64,000 nt of DNA, taken from NCBI GenBank assembly GCA_041653995.1, contig JBAZEK010000001.1, positions 310,001 to 374,000 of the forward strand, in the 5' to 3' direction. Within the stretch, counting starts at the first letter, position 1. The number at the start of each line of letters is the position of its first letter. The notes beneath the pieces were generated by a model, which saw only the letters and a list, made by a program, of their open reading frames with translations, was not told where the DNA came from and searched no databases. The translations under genes were made by a program, and so were the position numbers. Shown here one piece after another: positions 8,100 through 16,931 of this stretch. Source of the stretch: Dehalococcoidia bacterium. Lineage in GTDB: Bacteria; Chloroflexota; Dehalococcoidia; GIF9; UBA5629.

Positions 8100-9137
8100 A
8101 TGACAGACCAGGTTGAAGAAGTCTCCGTACAAGCCAATGCCGAACTGCAAAAAATAACCAGCATTGAAGAGCTTGAATCCTGGCGCGTTCGTTACCTCGG
8201 TAGAAAGAGCAAATTAATCAATATCCTGCGCTCACTGGGCAATGTTCCCATAGATGAAAGACGCGAGCTGGGAGCAAGGGCCAACCAGGTTAAATCCTCT
8301 CTGGAAGAGCTATATCAAGCGCGCAAAGAGAAGATCGAACTTTCAAAACACGAATCGCTTGAGCGCGACAAAATAGACAGTAGTCTGCCCGGGCAACCCT
8401 ATCAGCTCGGGCGCCTTCACCTGACCACCAGGACCATCAGGGAAATTTGCGATATTTTCGCCGGGATGGGATTTAGAGTTGTGGAGGGGCCTGAGGTGGA
8501 GTGGGAACACTACAATTTCGAGGCCCTTAACATGCCCGCCGAACATCCTGCACGGGACGGCTTTGCCACGTTATGGGTGGATTATGAGGCGCCGGGTGGT
8601 GGCAGGCCGATGTTGATGCGCACGCATACCTCGCCGGTTCAGATAAGAACGATGGAGAAGGAGAAGCCCCCCATCCGTGTGGTCGCTCCCGGCAGGGTCT
8701 ACCGTTACGAGGCTACGGATGCCACACACGAGTGGATGTTCTCGCAGGTTGAGGGATTGGCTGTGGACAGGAACATCACCATGGCTGACCTCAAGGGCAC
8801 GTTATTTGAATTCGCACGCCGGCTTTTCGGCCAGGACCGTAAATGCCGCTTCCGCTGTGATTATTTTCCGTTCGTGGAGCCGGGCGTCGAAGTTGCTATC
8901 GACTGCTTTATGTGCGGGGGGAAAGGGTGCCGCCTGTGCAGCAACAGCGGGTGGATCGAGATTCTGGGCGCCGGGATGGTGCATCCCGAAGTGCTGCGAG
9001 GCTGCAATATAGACCCCGATGAATACTCGGGTTTTGCATTCGGCATGGGTGTTGAGAGGATACCCATACTGCGTTACGGCATTGACGATATAAGGCTTTT
9101 CTATGGCAACGACCTGAGATTCCTGAAGCAGTTTTGA
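8100..9137 (+). CDS. pheS: Phenylalanyl-tRNA synthetase alpha subunit, 345 aa
   Basis: Catalytic subunit of the alpha2-beta2 PheRS. The N-terminal coiled coil (1-90) is followed by the class II core: GFRVVEGPEVEWEHYNFEAL, THTSPVQIRTM, motif 2 VYRYEATDATHEWMFSQVEG, and motif 3 FGMGVERIPILRYGI. A Cys cluster CFMCGGKGCRLC near residue 262 looks like a metal-binding ribbon; it is seen in a subset of bacterial PheS. ATG 8100 has a poor ribosome site. pheT follows after 14 bp. Confidence 0.97.
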   Translation: MTDQVEEVSVQANAELQKITSIEELESWRVRYLGRKSKLINILRSLGNVPIDERRELGARANQVKSSLEELYQARKEKIELSKHESLERDKIDSSLPGQPYQLGRLHLTTRTIREICDIFAGMGFRVVEGPEVEWEHYNFEALNMPAEHPARDGFATLWVDYEAPGGGRPMLMRTHTSPVQIRTMEKEKPPIRVVAPGRVYRYEATDATHEWMFSQVEGLAVDRNITMADLKGTLFEFARRLFGQDRKCRFRCDYFPFVEPGVEVAIDCFMCGGKGCRLCSNSGWIEILGAGMVHPEVLRGCNIDPDEYSGFAFGMGVERIPILRYGIDDIRLFYGNDLRFLKQF

Positions 9138-9151
9138 CCTGAAGGTGCTTG

Positions 9152-11554
9152 ATGAAAGTTCCGTTGAAATGGCTTAAAGACTACGTCGATATCGACATTC
9201 CTGTCGATGAGCTTGCGAGGAAGCTTACGCTGGCCGGTCTTGAGGTCTCGGACATTCAGGTCATCGGCGGCAGTTGGGATAAAGTCCTTGTCGGCCGGAT
9301 AATGACCGTCGAACCGCATCCCAATGCCGATCGCCTGAGGCTGACCACGGTGGACCTGGGAAGCAGGCAGATAACGGTGGTCTGCGGCGCGCCGAACCTG
9401 GTTGTTGACGACAAAATCGCCTTCGCGCTGGTCGGGGCCAGTCTGATAGACGGGCATACCGGCAAGGTCGAGGAGTTGAAGCCGGCTAAAATCCGCGGCG
9501 TTGTTTCCGAAGGCATGATCTGCGCCGAAAAGGAGCTCGGCATTTCCGACAACTACGAGGGCATTCTGGTTCTACCGCAGGATTACGAGATCGGTCGACC
9601 TCTGGCGGATTACCTTGGGGAGACTATTTTAGATATAGATATCACACCCAACAGGGCTGACTGTCTCTCCGTAATGGGCATAGCCCGTGAAGTGGCTGCT
9701 ATAACCGGCCATCCGTTCCGCATGCCCGATCTGACTTATGAAGAGGGAAGCAAGGGCGCCGAGTCCTACGCTTCCGTGCAGATCAAGGACCCGGATCTCT
9801 GTCCCAGGTACTGCGCCGGCATAATCGATGGGATCACCATTAAATCTTCGCCGCAATGGATGCAGGATCGCCTGGCCGCCTGCGGGGCAAGGCCTATCAA
9901 CAATATCGTAGACGTTACAAACTACGTCATGCTGGAGTTCGGACAGCCGCTGCATGCTTTCGATTACAGGGAGATCAGGGGACAAAAGATAATAGTCAGG
10001 CGGGCGGCTGACGGCGAGATCATGTACACGCTGGACGAGGTGGAGCGAAAGTTAAGCAGTGATATACTGCTGATAGCGGATGCGGAGAGGGCGGTGGCTG
10101 TGGCAGGCATTATGGGCGGATTGAGCTCGGAGGTCAGGGATTCAACCACCACCATACTGCTTGAGTCCGCTAATTTCAGCCAGGCCGCCATTCACCGTGG
10201 TAGCCAGCAGCTTAAACTGGGCAGCGAGGCTTCTGCCAGATTTGAAAAGGGTCTGAACCCGGAGCTTGCCTTAATGGCCGTCAGGCGGGCGGCACAGCTT
10301 ATGGCGCAGCTTGGCGGGGGTAAGGTCGCCAGGGGCATTATCGATGTCTATCCGGGCAAACAGGAAAGGAAACCGATACCGGTTTCAGAAGCCGAAGTAA
10401 AGCGCATACTCGGCATGGATGTTAATGCGGATAATATTAAAAAGTGTCTGAAATCCCTTGGCTTGAATTGCAAAAAGGGAGGGAAGGGGACAGTGCTGGT
10501 CGATGTGCCCTGGTGGAGAAACGATATCAACATACCGGTTGATCTGATTGAGGAGGTGGCACGGGCCACGGGGTACGAGAATATTCCCGAGTCCATGCTC
10601 AGCTCCCCGCTGCCGACCGGAGAGAGCGTTCCCGCCGTGGCTTTCAGACGCAAGCTGCAGGATATCATGGTGGGGTGCGGATTCCAGGAGATCATAACCT
10701 ATCCCCTGACCAGCCTTGAAGTATTAGCAAAGCTGTCAGCAGCATCCATAGTACAGAGTCCCGAGCCGCTGAAAATGGCCAACTCCATGAGCAGGGAGCT
10801 TGAATACCTGCGTACCAGCCTGCGGGCAGGCATCCTCAACGCCCTGGCCCGCAACCAGCGCAACAGGGAAAACAACATCAGGCTGTTTGAGATAGCCAGG
10901 GTATTTTTACCGCGGTCGAAGGACCTGCCAGTAGAAAATGAAATACTGTGCGGATTAATAGATAGTCTAGTACCCGATACGTACTGGCAGCATAAATCCG
11001 ATCCGGTCGATTTCTATTTTGTTAAGGGTATTGTGGAGACGGTATTGACCAGGCTCGGCATTGAAGCTGAATATCCGACGGGCAACGATGCGACGCTCAA
11101 CCCCGCCAAATGCGCTGATGTGATGGCTGGTTCGGTTAAAATCGGTGTGATCGGCGAAGTTCATCCCGCCGTGTTGAGGCAATTCGATATCACAGACCCC
11201 GCCTTTTTATTTGAGCTTGATGTAGACAGGCTGCTCAAATTAGCATCCAGGCCGCTGATATACAAAGCCGTCTCGAAATACCCGGGCATCACGAGGGACA
11301 TCGCAGTATTGCTGGATGCGGGCATCGGTTATCAGAAAATAGCGGACATTGTACAGAGCTTTAAACTGGTATCTGATATGCAGCTGTTTGACCTGTATGT
11401 AGGAGAACAGGTGCCCGACGGTAAAAAGTCCATTGCGTTCAGAGTGATCTACCAGGCCGCTGACCGCACACTCAAAGATGAGGAAGTAGATAAAGTTCAG
11501 CAGCGTATCCTGGAACGGCTCTCTGAAGAGCTGGGCGCCAGCCTGCGTTCCTGA
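9152..11554 (+). CDS. pheT: Phenylalanyl-tRNA synthetase beta subunit, 800 aa
   Basis: tRNA-binding and editing subunit of PheRS. MKVPLKWLKDYVDI opens the protein; residues ~40-150 are the EMAP/tRNA-binding domain, followed by the B3/B4 editing domain (HAFDYREI near 270), the B5 domain (~400-475), the catalytic-like core, and a C-terminal ferredoxin-fold anticodon domain (SKYPGITRDIAVLLD near 710). The length is standard. I start at ATG 9152, with GAAGG upstream, rather than the TTG one codon earlier. It is the last gene of the operon; a stem-loop follows 13 bp after the stop. Confidence 0.97.
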   Translation: MKVPLKWLKDYVDIDIPVDELARKLTLAGLEVSDIQVIGGSWDKVLVGRIMTVEPHPNADRLRLTTVDLGSRQITVVCGAPNLVVDDKIAFALVGASLIDGHTGKVEELKPAKIRGVVSEGMICAEKELGISDNYEGILVLPQDYEIGRPLADYLGETILDIDITPNRADCLSVMGIAREVAAITGHPFRMPDLTYEEGSKGAESYASVQIKDPDLCPRYCAGIIDGITIKSSPQWMQDRLAACGARPINNIVDVTNYVMLEFGQPLHAFDYREIRGQKIIVRRAADGEIMYTLDEVERKLSSDILLIADAERAVAVAGIMGGLSSEVRDSTTTILLESANFSQAAIHRGSQQLKLGSEASARFEKGLNPELALMAVRRAAQLMAQLGGGKVARGIIDVYPGKQERKPIPVSEAEVKRILGMDVNADNIKKCLKSLGLNCKKGGKGTVLVDVPWWRNDINIPVDLIEEVARATGYENIPESMLSSPLPTGESVPAVAFRRKLQDIMVGCGFQEIITYPLTSLEVLAKLSAASIVQSPEPLKMANSMSRELEYLRTSLRAGILNALARNQRNRENNIRLFEIARVFLPRSKDLPVENEILCGLIDSLVPDTYWQHKSDPVDFYFVKGIVETVLTRLGIEAEYPTGNDATLNPAKCADVMAGSVKIGVIGEVHPAVLRQFDITDPAFLFELDVDRLLKLASRPLIYKAVSKYPGITRDIAVLLDAGIGYQKIADIVQSFKLVSDMQLFDLYVGEQVPDGKKSIAFRVIYQAADRTLKDEEVDKVQQRILERLSEELGASLRS

Positions 11555-11567
11555 TTAGTAAGGGTAA

Positions 11568-11589
11568 GGGCGTACCGTCAGGTGCGCCC
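11568..11589 (+). terminator. Stem-loop at the end of the pheT operon
   Basis: GGGCGTACC (11568-11576), loop GTCA and GGTGCGCCC (11581-11589) form a 9-bp stem with one G-T wobble. There is no T-run, so it may be an RNA 3' end stabiliser rather than an intrinsic terminator. Confidence 0.35.
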
Positions 11590-11602
11590 GTATATCAGTA
11601 AT

Positions 11603-11634
11603 GTCATTGCGAGGAGCGCAGCGACGAAGCAATC
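11603..11634. repeat. REP-like dispersed palindromic element
   Basis: A 32-bp element framed by ATTGCGAGG and CGAAGCAAT, of the kind that recurs in many unrelated bacterial genomes between genes. The ends are complementary (ATTGC/GCAAT). Only one copy occurs in this window, between pheT and the next gene. Confidence 0.5.
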
Positions 11635-11650
11635 TATGTGAAATAATAAA

Positions 11651-13048
11651 ATGCAAAAACATTTCCTTCACAGGTTTCTCTATCCCTCGAGCGTCGCTAT
11701 CATCGGCGCCTCCAACAATAAATTCGCCGTTAACTATCACCTGGTGGAAAACCTGGTCAACATGGGCTACCAGGGCAAAATCCACCCTGTAAATCCCAAC
11801 CAGGATGAAGTGTACGGTATCAAGACGTACAAGAGCTTCGACGATATAGGCGAATATGTAGACCTTGTTATAGTCTCCGTTGCGGCGCGCAACGTCCTCG
11901 ATATCATAAGGAAGCTGCCGGGCGACAAGATCGGCGGCGCCGTCGTCGTTACGGGCGGATTCTCGGAGATCGGCCCCGAGGGAAAGGTAATTCAGGATGA
12001 GATTGCCGGCATACTGAAGGCAAAAGGGATCAGGGCTATCGGTCCCAACGCTCTCAGCCCCATTAACAGCTCCAACAAATTGGTCATCAGCTTTTTCACC
12101 ATGACCGCTTTGCCTCCGGGTAAAGTTTCCTTCATCTTTCAGTCCGGTATGTATGAGCCACGCTTAAACTGGATGCTCTCCGATTTCCATCTTGGCATGG
12201 CCAAACTGATCGATCTGGGCAACAAGATGGACATCAGCGAGGTGGACGCGCTGGAGTACCTGTCTCAGGACCCCGACACAGGGGTTATCTGTCTGCATCT
12301 GGAATCCATTAAAGGAAGCGGCCGCCGTTTCTACGAGCTTCTGAAACAGACCACACCTAACAAACCGGTGATCGTCCTTAAGGGCGGCAGGACCGAGGCC
12401 GGGGCGAAGGCGGCCATGTCGCATACAGGGTCGCTGTTACAGGGCAGCGATATCGTTTTTGATATTGCCTTGAAGCAGGCCGGGGCCATAAAAGCGGATA
12501 CGCTGGACGATTTCCTCTATCTGGCCAAGGCGTTTTCCTATCTTCCGGTTCCCGGGGGAAACCGTGTCGCCATCGCCACATTTCCCGGCGGCGAGGCTGT
12601 CTTAGCCACTGATACCATCTATCAGAACGGACTGGTCATGGCTGAGCCCGGCAAGGCCAGCTACGAGAGGCTGCACAAGACTTTCCCAGCCTGGGAGATA
12701 GCGCTCAATCCATATGACTTCGGCATCATTTATACATTCAGCTCTTTCAACAATAACCACGGTGCCTTCATTGAGGCCATGGCCGATGACGAGGAAGTCG
12801 ATTGCATCGCAGCCCAGCTTCCTCCTCCTATCTTTCCCATCGATCCCGGGATATTCTGCCCGCCCTTCCTGGCGGCTCCAAACAAAGGCAAACCGCTGGT
12901 TGTCTGGCCACCTCACATGCTGCGCTTCGACACCAACATTATCGAGTGGCTCGAAGCGCACTCCATACCCGTTTTCCCCTCAGGCGCGATCGCTATTAAA
13001 TGCCTCGCCGCGCTCAACCGTTATCGCCGGATTTTACGAGCTTCGTGA
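11651..13048 (+). CDS. NDP-forming acyl-CoA synthetase-like protein, alpha part only, 465 aa
   Basis: Resembles the alpha half of ADP-forming acyl-CoA synthetases. Residues 1-135 form a CoA-binding Rossmann domain (YPSSVAIIGASNNKFAVNYH, IHPVNPN, VVVTGGFSEIG). Residues ~150-290 and ~300-440 form the two succinyl-CoA-ligase flavodoxin-like domains, with the SHTGSLLQG loop that carries the phosphorylatable His in this family. The ATP-grasp beta domain is missing and no beta gene is adjacent. GPNALSP replaces the usual GPNCLG, so a conserved Cys is absent. It may need a separate subunit, or be a protein-acetyltransferase-like or binding protein. Its last 35 bp overlap the 3' end of proS on the other strand. 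No clear ribosome site was seen. Confidence 0.7.
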   Translation: MQKHFLHRFLYPSSVAIIGASNNKFAVNYHLVENLVNMGYQGKIHPVNPNQDEVYGIKTYKSFDDIGEYVDLVIVSVAARNVLDIIRKLPGDKIGGAVVVTGGFSEIGPEGKVIQDEIAGILKAKGIRAIGPNALSPINSSNKLVISFFTMTALPPGKVSFIFQSGMYEPRLNWMLSDFHLGMAKLIDLGNKMDISEVDALEYLSQDPDTGVICLHLESIKGSGRRFYELLKQTTPNKPVIVLKGGRTEAGAKAAMSHTGSLLQGSDIVFDIALKQAGAIKADTLDDFLYLAKAFSYLPVPGGNRVAIATFPGGEAVLATDTIYQNGLVMAEPGKASYERLHKTFPAWEIALNPYDFGIIYTFSSFNNNHGAFIEAMADDEEVDCIAAQLPPPIFPIDPGIFCPPFLAAPNKGKPLVVWPPHMLRFDTNIIEWLEAHSIPVFPSGAIAIKCLAALNRYRRILRAS

Positions 13049-14723
13049 CAGCGTCAACCAGGCCTTTTAACGGCAGTATTTCAGCCTGTTTGTCCCTGCG
13101 CCATTTCAACTCCACGCTGTTGGTTTTCAGCGTGCGTGCGCTGATCACGATGCGCAGGGGTATGCCGATCAGGTCGGCATCGTTGAACTTCACCCCGGGC
13201 GATTCAGGCCTGTCGTCCAGCAGTACCTCGATACCGGCAGAAGTCAGCTCGTCGTACAGCTTCTCAGTAGCCTGCATCACCGGATCGTCCTCCACCTTCA
13301 GGGGACAAAGGCATACCTGGAAAGGCGCTATGGGCAGCGGCCAGATTATTCCCTTGTCGTCATGGCTCTGCTCGACCGCTGCGGCCAGCAGCCTTCCCAC
13401 ACCGATGCCGTAACATCCCATAACAATAAGCTTGCCGGCGCCGTCTTTGTCCAGGTAATAGGCCCCCAGGCGATCGCTCAGGAAAGTGCCAAGCTTGAAG
13501 ATGTGTCCTACCTCGATGCCCTGTTGCGATTGGAGCCTGCCGTCGCACCTCGGGCACTGATCACCCGCACTGGCGACTGCGATGTCCGCCAGGGTGTCAA
13601 CCTTGAAATCACGGGGATAATTGACGTTTTTCAGGTGTGTGTCAGGCTTGTTTGCCCCGGCTACAAAATTGCCGCCCAGCTCGATAGAATCATCGGCCAC
13701 TATCCTGTGGCCTTTGAGGCTGATGGCCGAGGCATAGCCTGCAACCAGGCCCGCCTCCTTCGTTTCCGCTTCGGTCGCCATGTGTAAATCGTTGCATTTG
13801 AGCAGGTTCTTCAGCTTGATTTCATTCACGCCCAGGTCGCCCCTGATGACCACGAAAATGATTTCACCGTCGGCCACGTAAAATACGGATTTCAGGGTCT
13901 GTTCAGTTTTGATGCCCAGGAAATTGGCCACTTCCTCGATGGTCGTCATCTTGGGCGTGGAGACCTCCTCAATGGCCAGAGGTTTTTCTGCGGGTGAAGA
14001 CGTTTTCACGCTGGTGGCCTTCTCTGAATTTGCGGCATAGCCGCACTTGCTGCAATAGATGATCTGGTCTTCGCCGCTCTCGGCTATCAGCATGAACTCA
14101 TGCGATGCCTTGCCTCCGATGGCGCCGCTGTCGGCCTCAACCATCAATGCCGGGAGCCCACACCTGGCATATACGTTTTTATATGCCTGTATCATCTTAT
14201 TGTAGCTTTCATCCAGTGCGTCTTCATCGACATCGAAGCTGTAGAGGTCCTTCATGATGAATTCACGCACCCGTAAAAGACCTCCCCGCGAGCGCGGCTC
14301 GTCCCTGAACTTATTCTGTATCTGATAAAGCAACTGGGGCAGGTCGCGGTAGCTCTGCACGGAACGCCTGACCAGGTCCGTGATCACCTCCTCGTGCGTC
14401 GGGCCCAAAGCCAGCCTATGTTCCTTGCGGTCTATCACTGTAAACAGGGTTTTATCGAACGAAGCCAGGCGGCCGGATTTCTCCCAGAGCTCGATGGGCT
14501 GCAGCGAGGGCATCATCAACTCCTGTCCGCCGGCGCTGTCCATCTCGCTGCGGATGATATCCTCGATTTTTTTCAGCGCCCTCCATCCCAGCGGCAGGTA
14601 AGAGTACACGCCAGTGGCCACCTGCTGTATCATGCCGGCCCGCACCAGCAGCCGGTGGCTGACACAGTCGGCGTCCGACGGCGCCTCTTTCAATGTCTTA
14701 CCCAGTAATCTGGAGAAACGCAT
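13014..14723 (-). CDS. proS: Prolyl-tRNA synthetase, bacterial type with editing insertion, 569 aa
   Basis: Class II synthetase for tRNA-Pro. Motif 1 lies in QVATGVYSYLPLGWRAL; motif 2 is RDEPRSRGGLLRVREFIMKD. A YbaK-like cis-editing insertion spans ~220-390 and contains a zinc-like pair CSKCGYAANSEKA just before it and CPRCDGRL after it. Motif 3 is GIGVGRLLAAAVEQ, followed by the anticodon domain. The length fits the prokaryotic-type family. GAGGGG precedes ATG 14723. It is the last gene of the ispG-side cluster; the 3' end overlaps the convergent acyl-CoA synthetase-like gene by 35 bp. Confidence 0.96.
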   Translation of the reverse strand: MRFSRLLGKTLKEAPSDADCVSHRLLVRAGMIQQVATGVYSYLPLGWRALKKIEDIIRSEMDSAGGQELMMPSLQPIELWEKSGRLASFDKTLFTVIDRKEHRLALGPTHEEVITDLVRRSVQSYRDLPQLLYQIQNKFRDEPRSRGGLLRVREFIMKDLYSFDVDEDALDESYNKMIQAYKNVYARCGLPALMVEADSGAIGGKASHEFMLIAESGEDQIIYCSKCGYAANSEKATSVKTSSPAEKPLAIEEVSTPKMTTIEEVANFLGIKTEQTLKSVFYVADGEIIFVVIRGDLGVNEIKLKNLLKCNDLHMATEAETKEAGLVAGYASAISLKGHRIVADDSIELGGNFVAGANKPDTHLKNVNYPRDFKVDTLADIAVASAGDQCPRCDGRLQSQQGIEVGHIFKLGTFLSDRLGAYYLDKDGAGKLIVMGCYGIGVGRLLAAAVEQSHDDKGIIWPLPIAPFQVCLCPLKVEDDPVMQATEKLYDELTSAGIEVLLDDRPESPGVKFNDADLIGIPLRIVISARTLKTNSVELKWRRDKQAEILPLKGLVDAVTKLVKSGDNG

Positions 14724-14778
14724 GTTATTAATCCCCTCAAATTTAATCAGTAGCTCATTTTAGAATATTTAAGCTTGA

Positions 14779-14800
14779 ATAAAAAGGGCGGATGCTGCCC
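14779..14800 (-). terminator. Weak hairpin with T-run between ispG and proS
   Basis: Read on the minus strand: GGGC, loop AGCATCC, GCCC, then TTTTTATT. The stem is only 4 bp, so it may be a partial terminator or nothing. It lies just after ispG and about 55 bp before the proS start. Confidence 0.25.
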
Positions 14801-14829
14801 GGTGGGCCCGGACTCTCAGGCGGGCGAAG

Positions 14830-15876
14830 CTACAAATTTTCGATCTCGTCTTTGAGCGCCCGTAAATAGCCGCTCTCGCTGACGGTCCGTATGACACGGC
14901 CTTTCTTAAATATAGCGCCCCTGCCTTTGCCGCAGGCTATGCCCAGGTCTGCTGCCTTTGCTTCGCCCGGGCCGTTGACCACACAGCCCATGACGGCGAT
15001 TCTAACGGGCTTGTCGATAGAGTCGAGATAATTGCTGACCTTGACGGCCAGATCCACTATATCGTACTCGCTGCGCCCGCAGGACGGACAGCTTATCAGC
15101 ACCGGTCCCCGCTGACGCAGGTTAAGGGATTTCAGAATCTCGTACGCGGTGAACACCTCTTCGCGCGGATATGAGCTGAGCGAGACCCTGATGGTATCGC
15201 CTATGCCATCGTACAGTAGTATGCCGATCCCTGCTGCGCTCCTGATAACGCCGGTGCGGGGTAGCCCGGCTTCAGTTATGCCCAGGTGCAGCGGGTATGC
15301 GGTCTTCCCGGCGATACTGCGGTAGGCCTCGATGGAAGTGGGCACATCGAAGGACTTGAGCGCAATTTTGATCAGGCCGAAATCCATGCTCTCGAGCAGT
15401 CGGACCTCTTCCATCGCTGTATCGACCATGTAACCTGCAACCGAGCGACCCGGCTTTTTACCGGGGGGAAGGCTGCCGGAATTAACGCCTATGCGTATAG
15501 GCACTTCTCTCGTTTTAGCCTCAGCCACGACTTTACGGATCTGCTGTTTATCGCGGATATTGCCGGGATTGATGCGAAGACCATCGGCGCCGCCGGCCAG
15601 GGCCGCCAGGGCCAGGCGGTAATCGAAATGTATATCAGCAATCAGAGGGATGGAAATGCCTCGTTTTATCTTTGTAATGGCCGCCGCGGCCTGTTGATCC
15701 GGGACGGCCACACGGATTATTTCACAGCCGCAATCTTCCAGCTCCCTGATCTGATTGATGGTGGATCGCGCGTCTCGTGTATCCGTTTTGGACATTGACT
15801 GTATCGATACAGGGGCGCCGCCGCCTATGATCACGCTGCCCAGCCGTATCGGTTTGGAGACGCGCCGCTTCTTCAA
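14830..15876 (-). CDS. ispG: 4-hydroxy-3-methylbut-2-en-1-yl diphosphate synthase (flavodoxin/ferredoxin), 348 aa
   Basis: Iron-sulfur enzyme of the MEP isoprenoid pathway that converts MEcPP to HMBPP. The TIM-barrel start SIQSMSKTDTRD and the [4Fe-4S] ligands in ISCPSCGRSEYD and the later VMGCVVNGPGE are all present. I start at TTG 15876, which overlaps the rseP stop (TTGA, 15873-15876): a longer frame exists upstream but it lies inside rseP and its sequence is not IspG-like. The order dxr-rseP-ispG-proS places two MEP genes in one transcript. Confidence 0.93.
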   Translation of the reverse strand: MKKRRVSKPIRLGSVIIGGGAPVSIQSMSKTDTRDARSTINQIRELEDCGCEIIRVAVPDQQAAAAITKIKRGISIPLIADIHFDYRLALAALAGGADGLRINPGNIRDKQQIRKVVAEAKTREVPIRIGVNSGSLPPGKKPGRSVAGYMVDTAMEEVRLLESMDFGLIKIALKSFDVPTSIEAYRSIAGKTAYPLHLGITEAGLPRTGVIRSAAGIGILLYDGIGDTIRVSLSSYPREEVFTAYEILKSLNLRQRGPVLISCPSCGRSEYDIVDLAVKVSNYLDSIDKPVRIAVMGCVVNGPGEAKAADLGIACGKGRGAIFKKGRVIRTVSESGYLRALKDEIENL

Positions 15877-16931
15877 GGCAGCAAGCTTTCTCCGCGGATG
15901 ATGCGGGCGACGTCGAAATAGCTGATCACAATGATAAGCAGTATCATGGCCAGGAATCCTATCATATGAACCAGGCCTTCCTTTTGAGGCGAAATCCTTT
16001 TGCCCCGCCTTGCCCATTCAAGCAGAACAAAAACAAGCCTGCCGCCGTCCAGGCCCGGTATCGGCAGCAGGTTAAATATACCCAGGTTGATGCTGATGAG
16101 GGCGGCAAACTCCAGCAGCGGGCTGATGCCGGCTTTGATTACCTCTCCCGTCAGCTGTGCAATAGCTATAGGCCCGGCAAGCTGCGGCGCAGTGCTCCTG
16201 ACGAACCAGCTCATGACTTCGTTCTTGAAAAGTATGAGGATCTCCCAGCTGTGTACAACGCTGGTGGGCAGCGCCTGCCAGAAAGGCATGGATTCCACTA
16301 CCGTGGTCATGTCGGACGAGGTAAGCACGACTCCTGTGGCGCCCTGCCCCTGTGGTGGGACCCAGCGTGGAGTTAAAGATAGGACTTGCCGGCTGGCATC
16401 GGGCTTCTGGATGACCATGGCCGTATCATTGCCCAGGTTCAACTGTATTTGGTAACTCAGATCGGCACGGTTTTTTATGGTATGCCCGTTTACCTCTACT
16501 ATCCTGTCGCCTGCCTGGATGCCCGCCGCTTGAGCTGGCGAGCCGGCGGCCACCTCCTTTATCAACACGTTCTCAATGGTGACGTCATGCGGTATCATGA
16601 AACTTACAGTGAAGAGAACGATCGGCAGAAGAATGTTCAGCAGCGATCCGGAGACGAGTACGAAAAATCTTGTGCCGATGCTTTTACTGGCCAGGCTGCC
16701 CGGCGTTGAGGGGTCTTCTTCCCCCAGAAGGCGTGTGAAACCTCCGAACGGTATCCAGTTGATGGAGTAAATGGTCTCTCCGTATTTAAACCCCCAGATC
16801 CTGGGAGGCAGGCCCAGGCCGAATTCCTCGACCTTTACCTTCGACATTTTGGCGGCGGCGAAATGTCCTATCTCGTGAGTGAGGATCAGTACGATCAGCA
16901 GAACTACAAAAACCACGATGGTCAATATCAT
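15873..16931 (-). CDS. rseP: Site-2 intramembrane metalloprotease RseP/RasP, 352 aa
   Basis: Zinc protease that cleaves anti-sigma factors or signal-peptide remnants within the membrane. HEIGH (the HExxH zinc site) lies in the first membrane helix near residue 20; a PDZ domain spans ~115-195 (AGIQAGDRIVEVNG); the second zinc motif NLLPIPGLDGGRL (LDG) is near 290. There are four predicted membrane helices and a normal length. The start overlaps the dxr stop by one base (TAATG) and the stop overlaps ispG. Confidence 0.95.
   Translation of the reverse strand: MILTIVVFVVLLIVLILTHEIGHFAAAKMSKVKVEEFGLGLPPRIWGFKYGETIYSINWIPFGGFTRLLGEEDPSTPGSLASKSIGTRFFVLVSGSLLNILLPIVLFTVSFMIPHDVTIENVLIKEVAAGSPAQAAGIQAGDRIVEVNGHTIKNRADLSYQIQLNLGNDTAMVIQKPDASRQVLSLTPRWVPPQGQGATGVVLTSSDMTTVVESMPFWQALPTSVVHSWEILILFKNEVMSWFVRSTAPQLAGPIAIAQLTGEVIKAGISPLLEFAALISINLGIFNLLPIPGLDGGRLVFVLLEWARRGKRISPQKEGLVHMIGFLAMILLIIVISYFDVARIIRGESLLP

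Noticed and set aside
15877..16017. Longer N-terminus for ispG
   Set aside because: The extension lies wholly inside rseP in another frame and is not IspG-like; TTG 15876 overlaps the rseP stop in the usual coupled manner.
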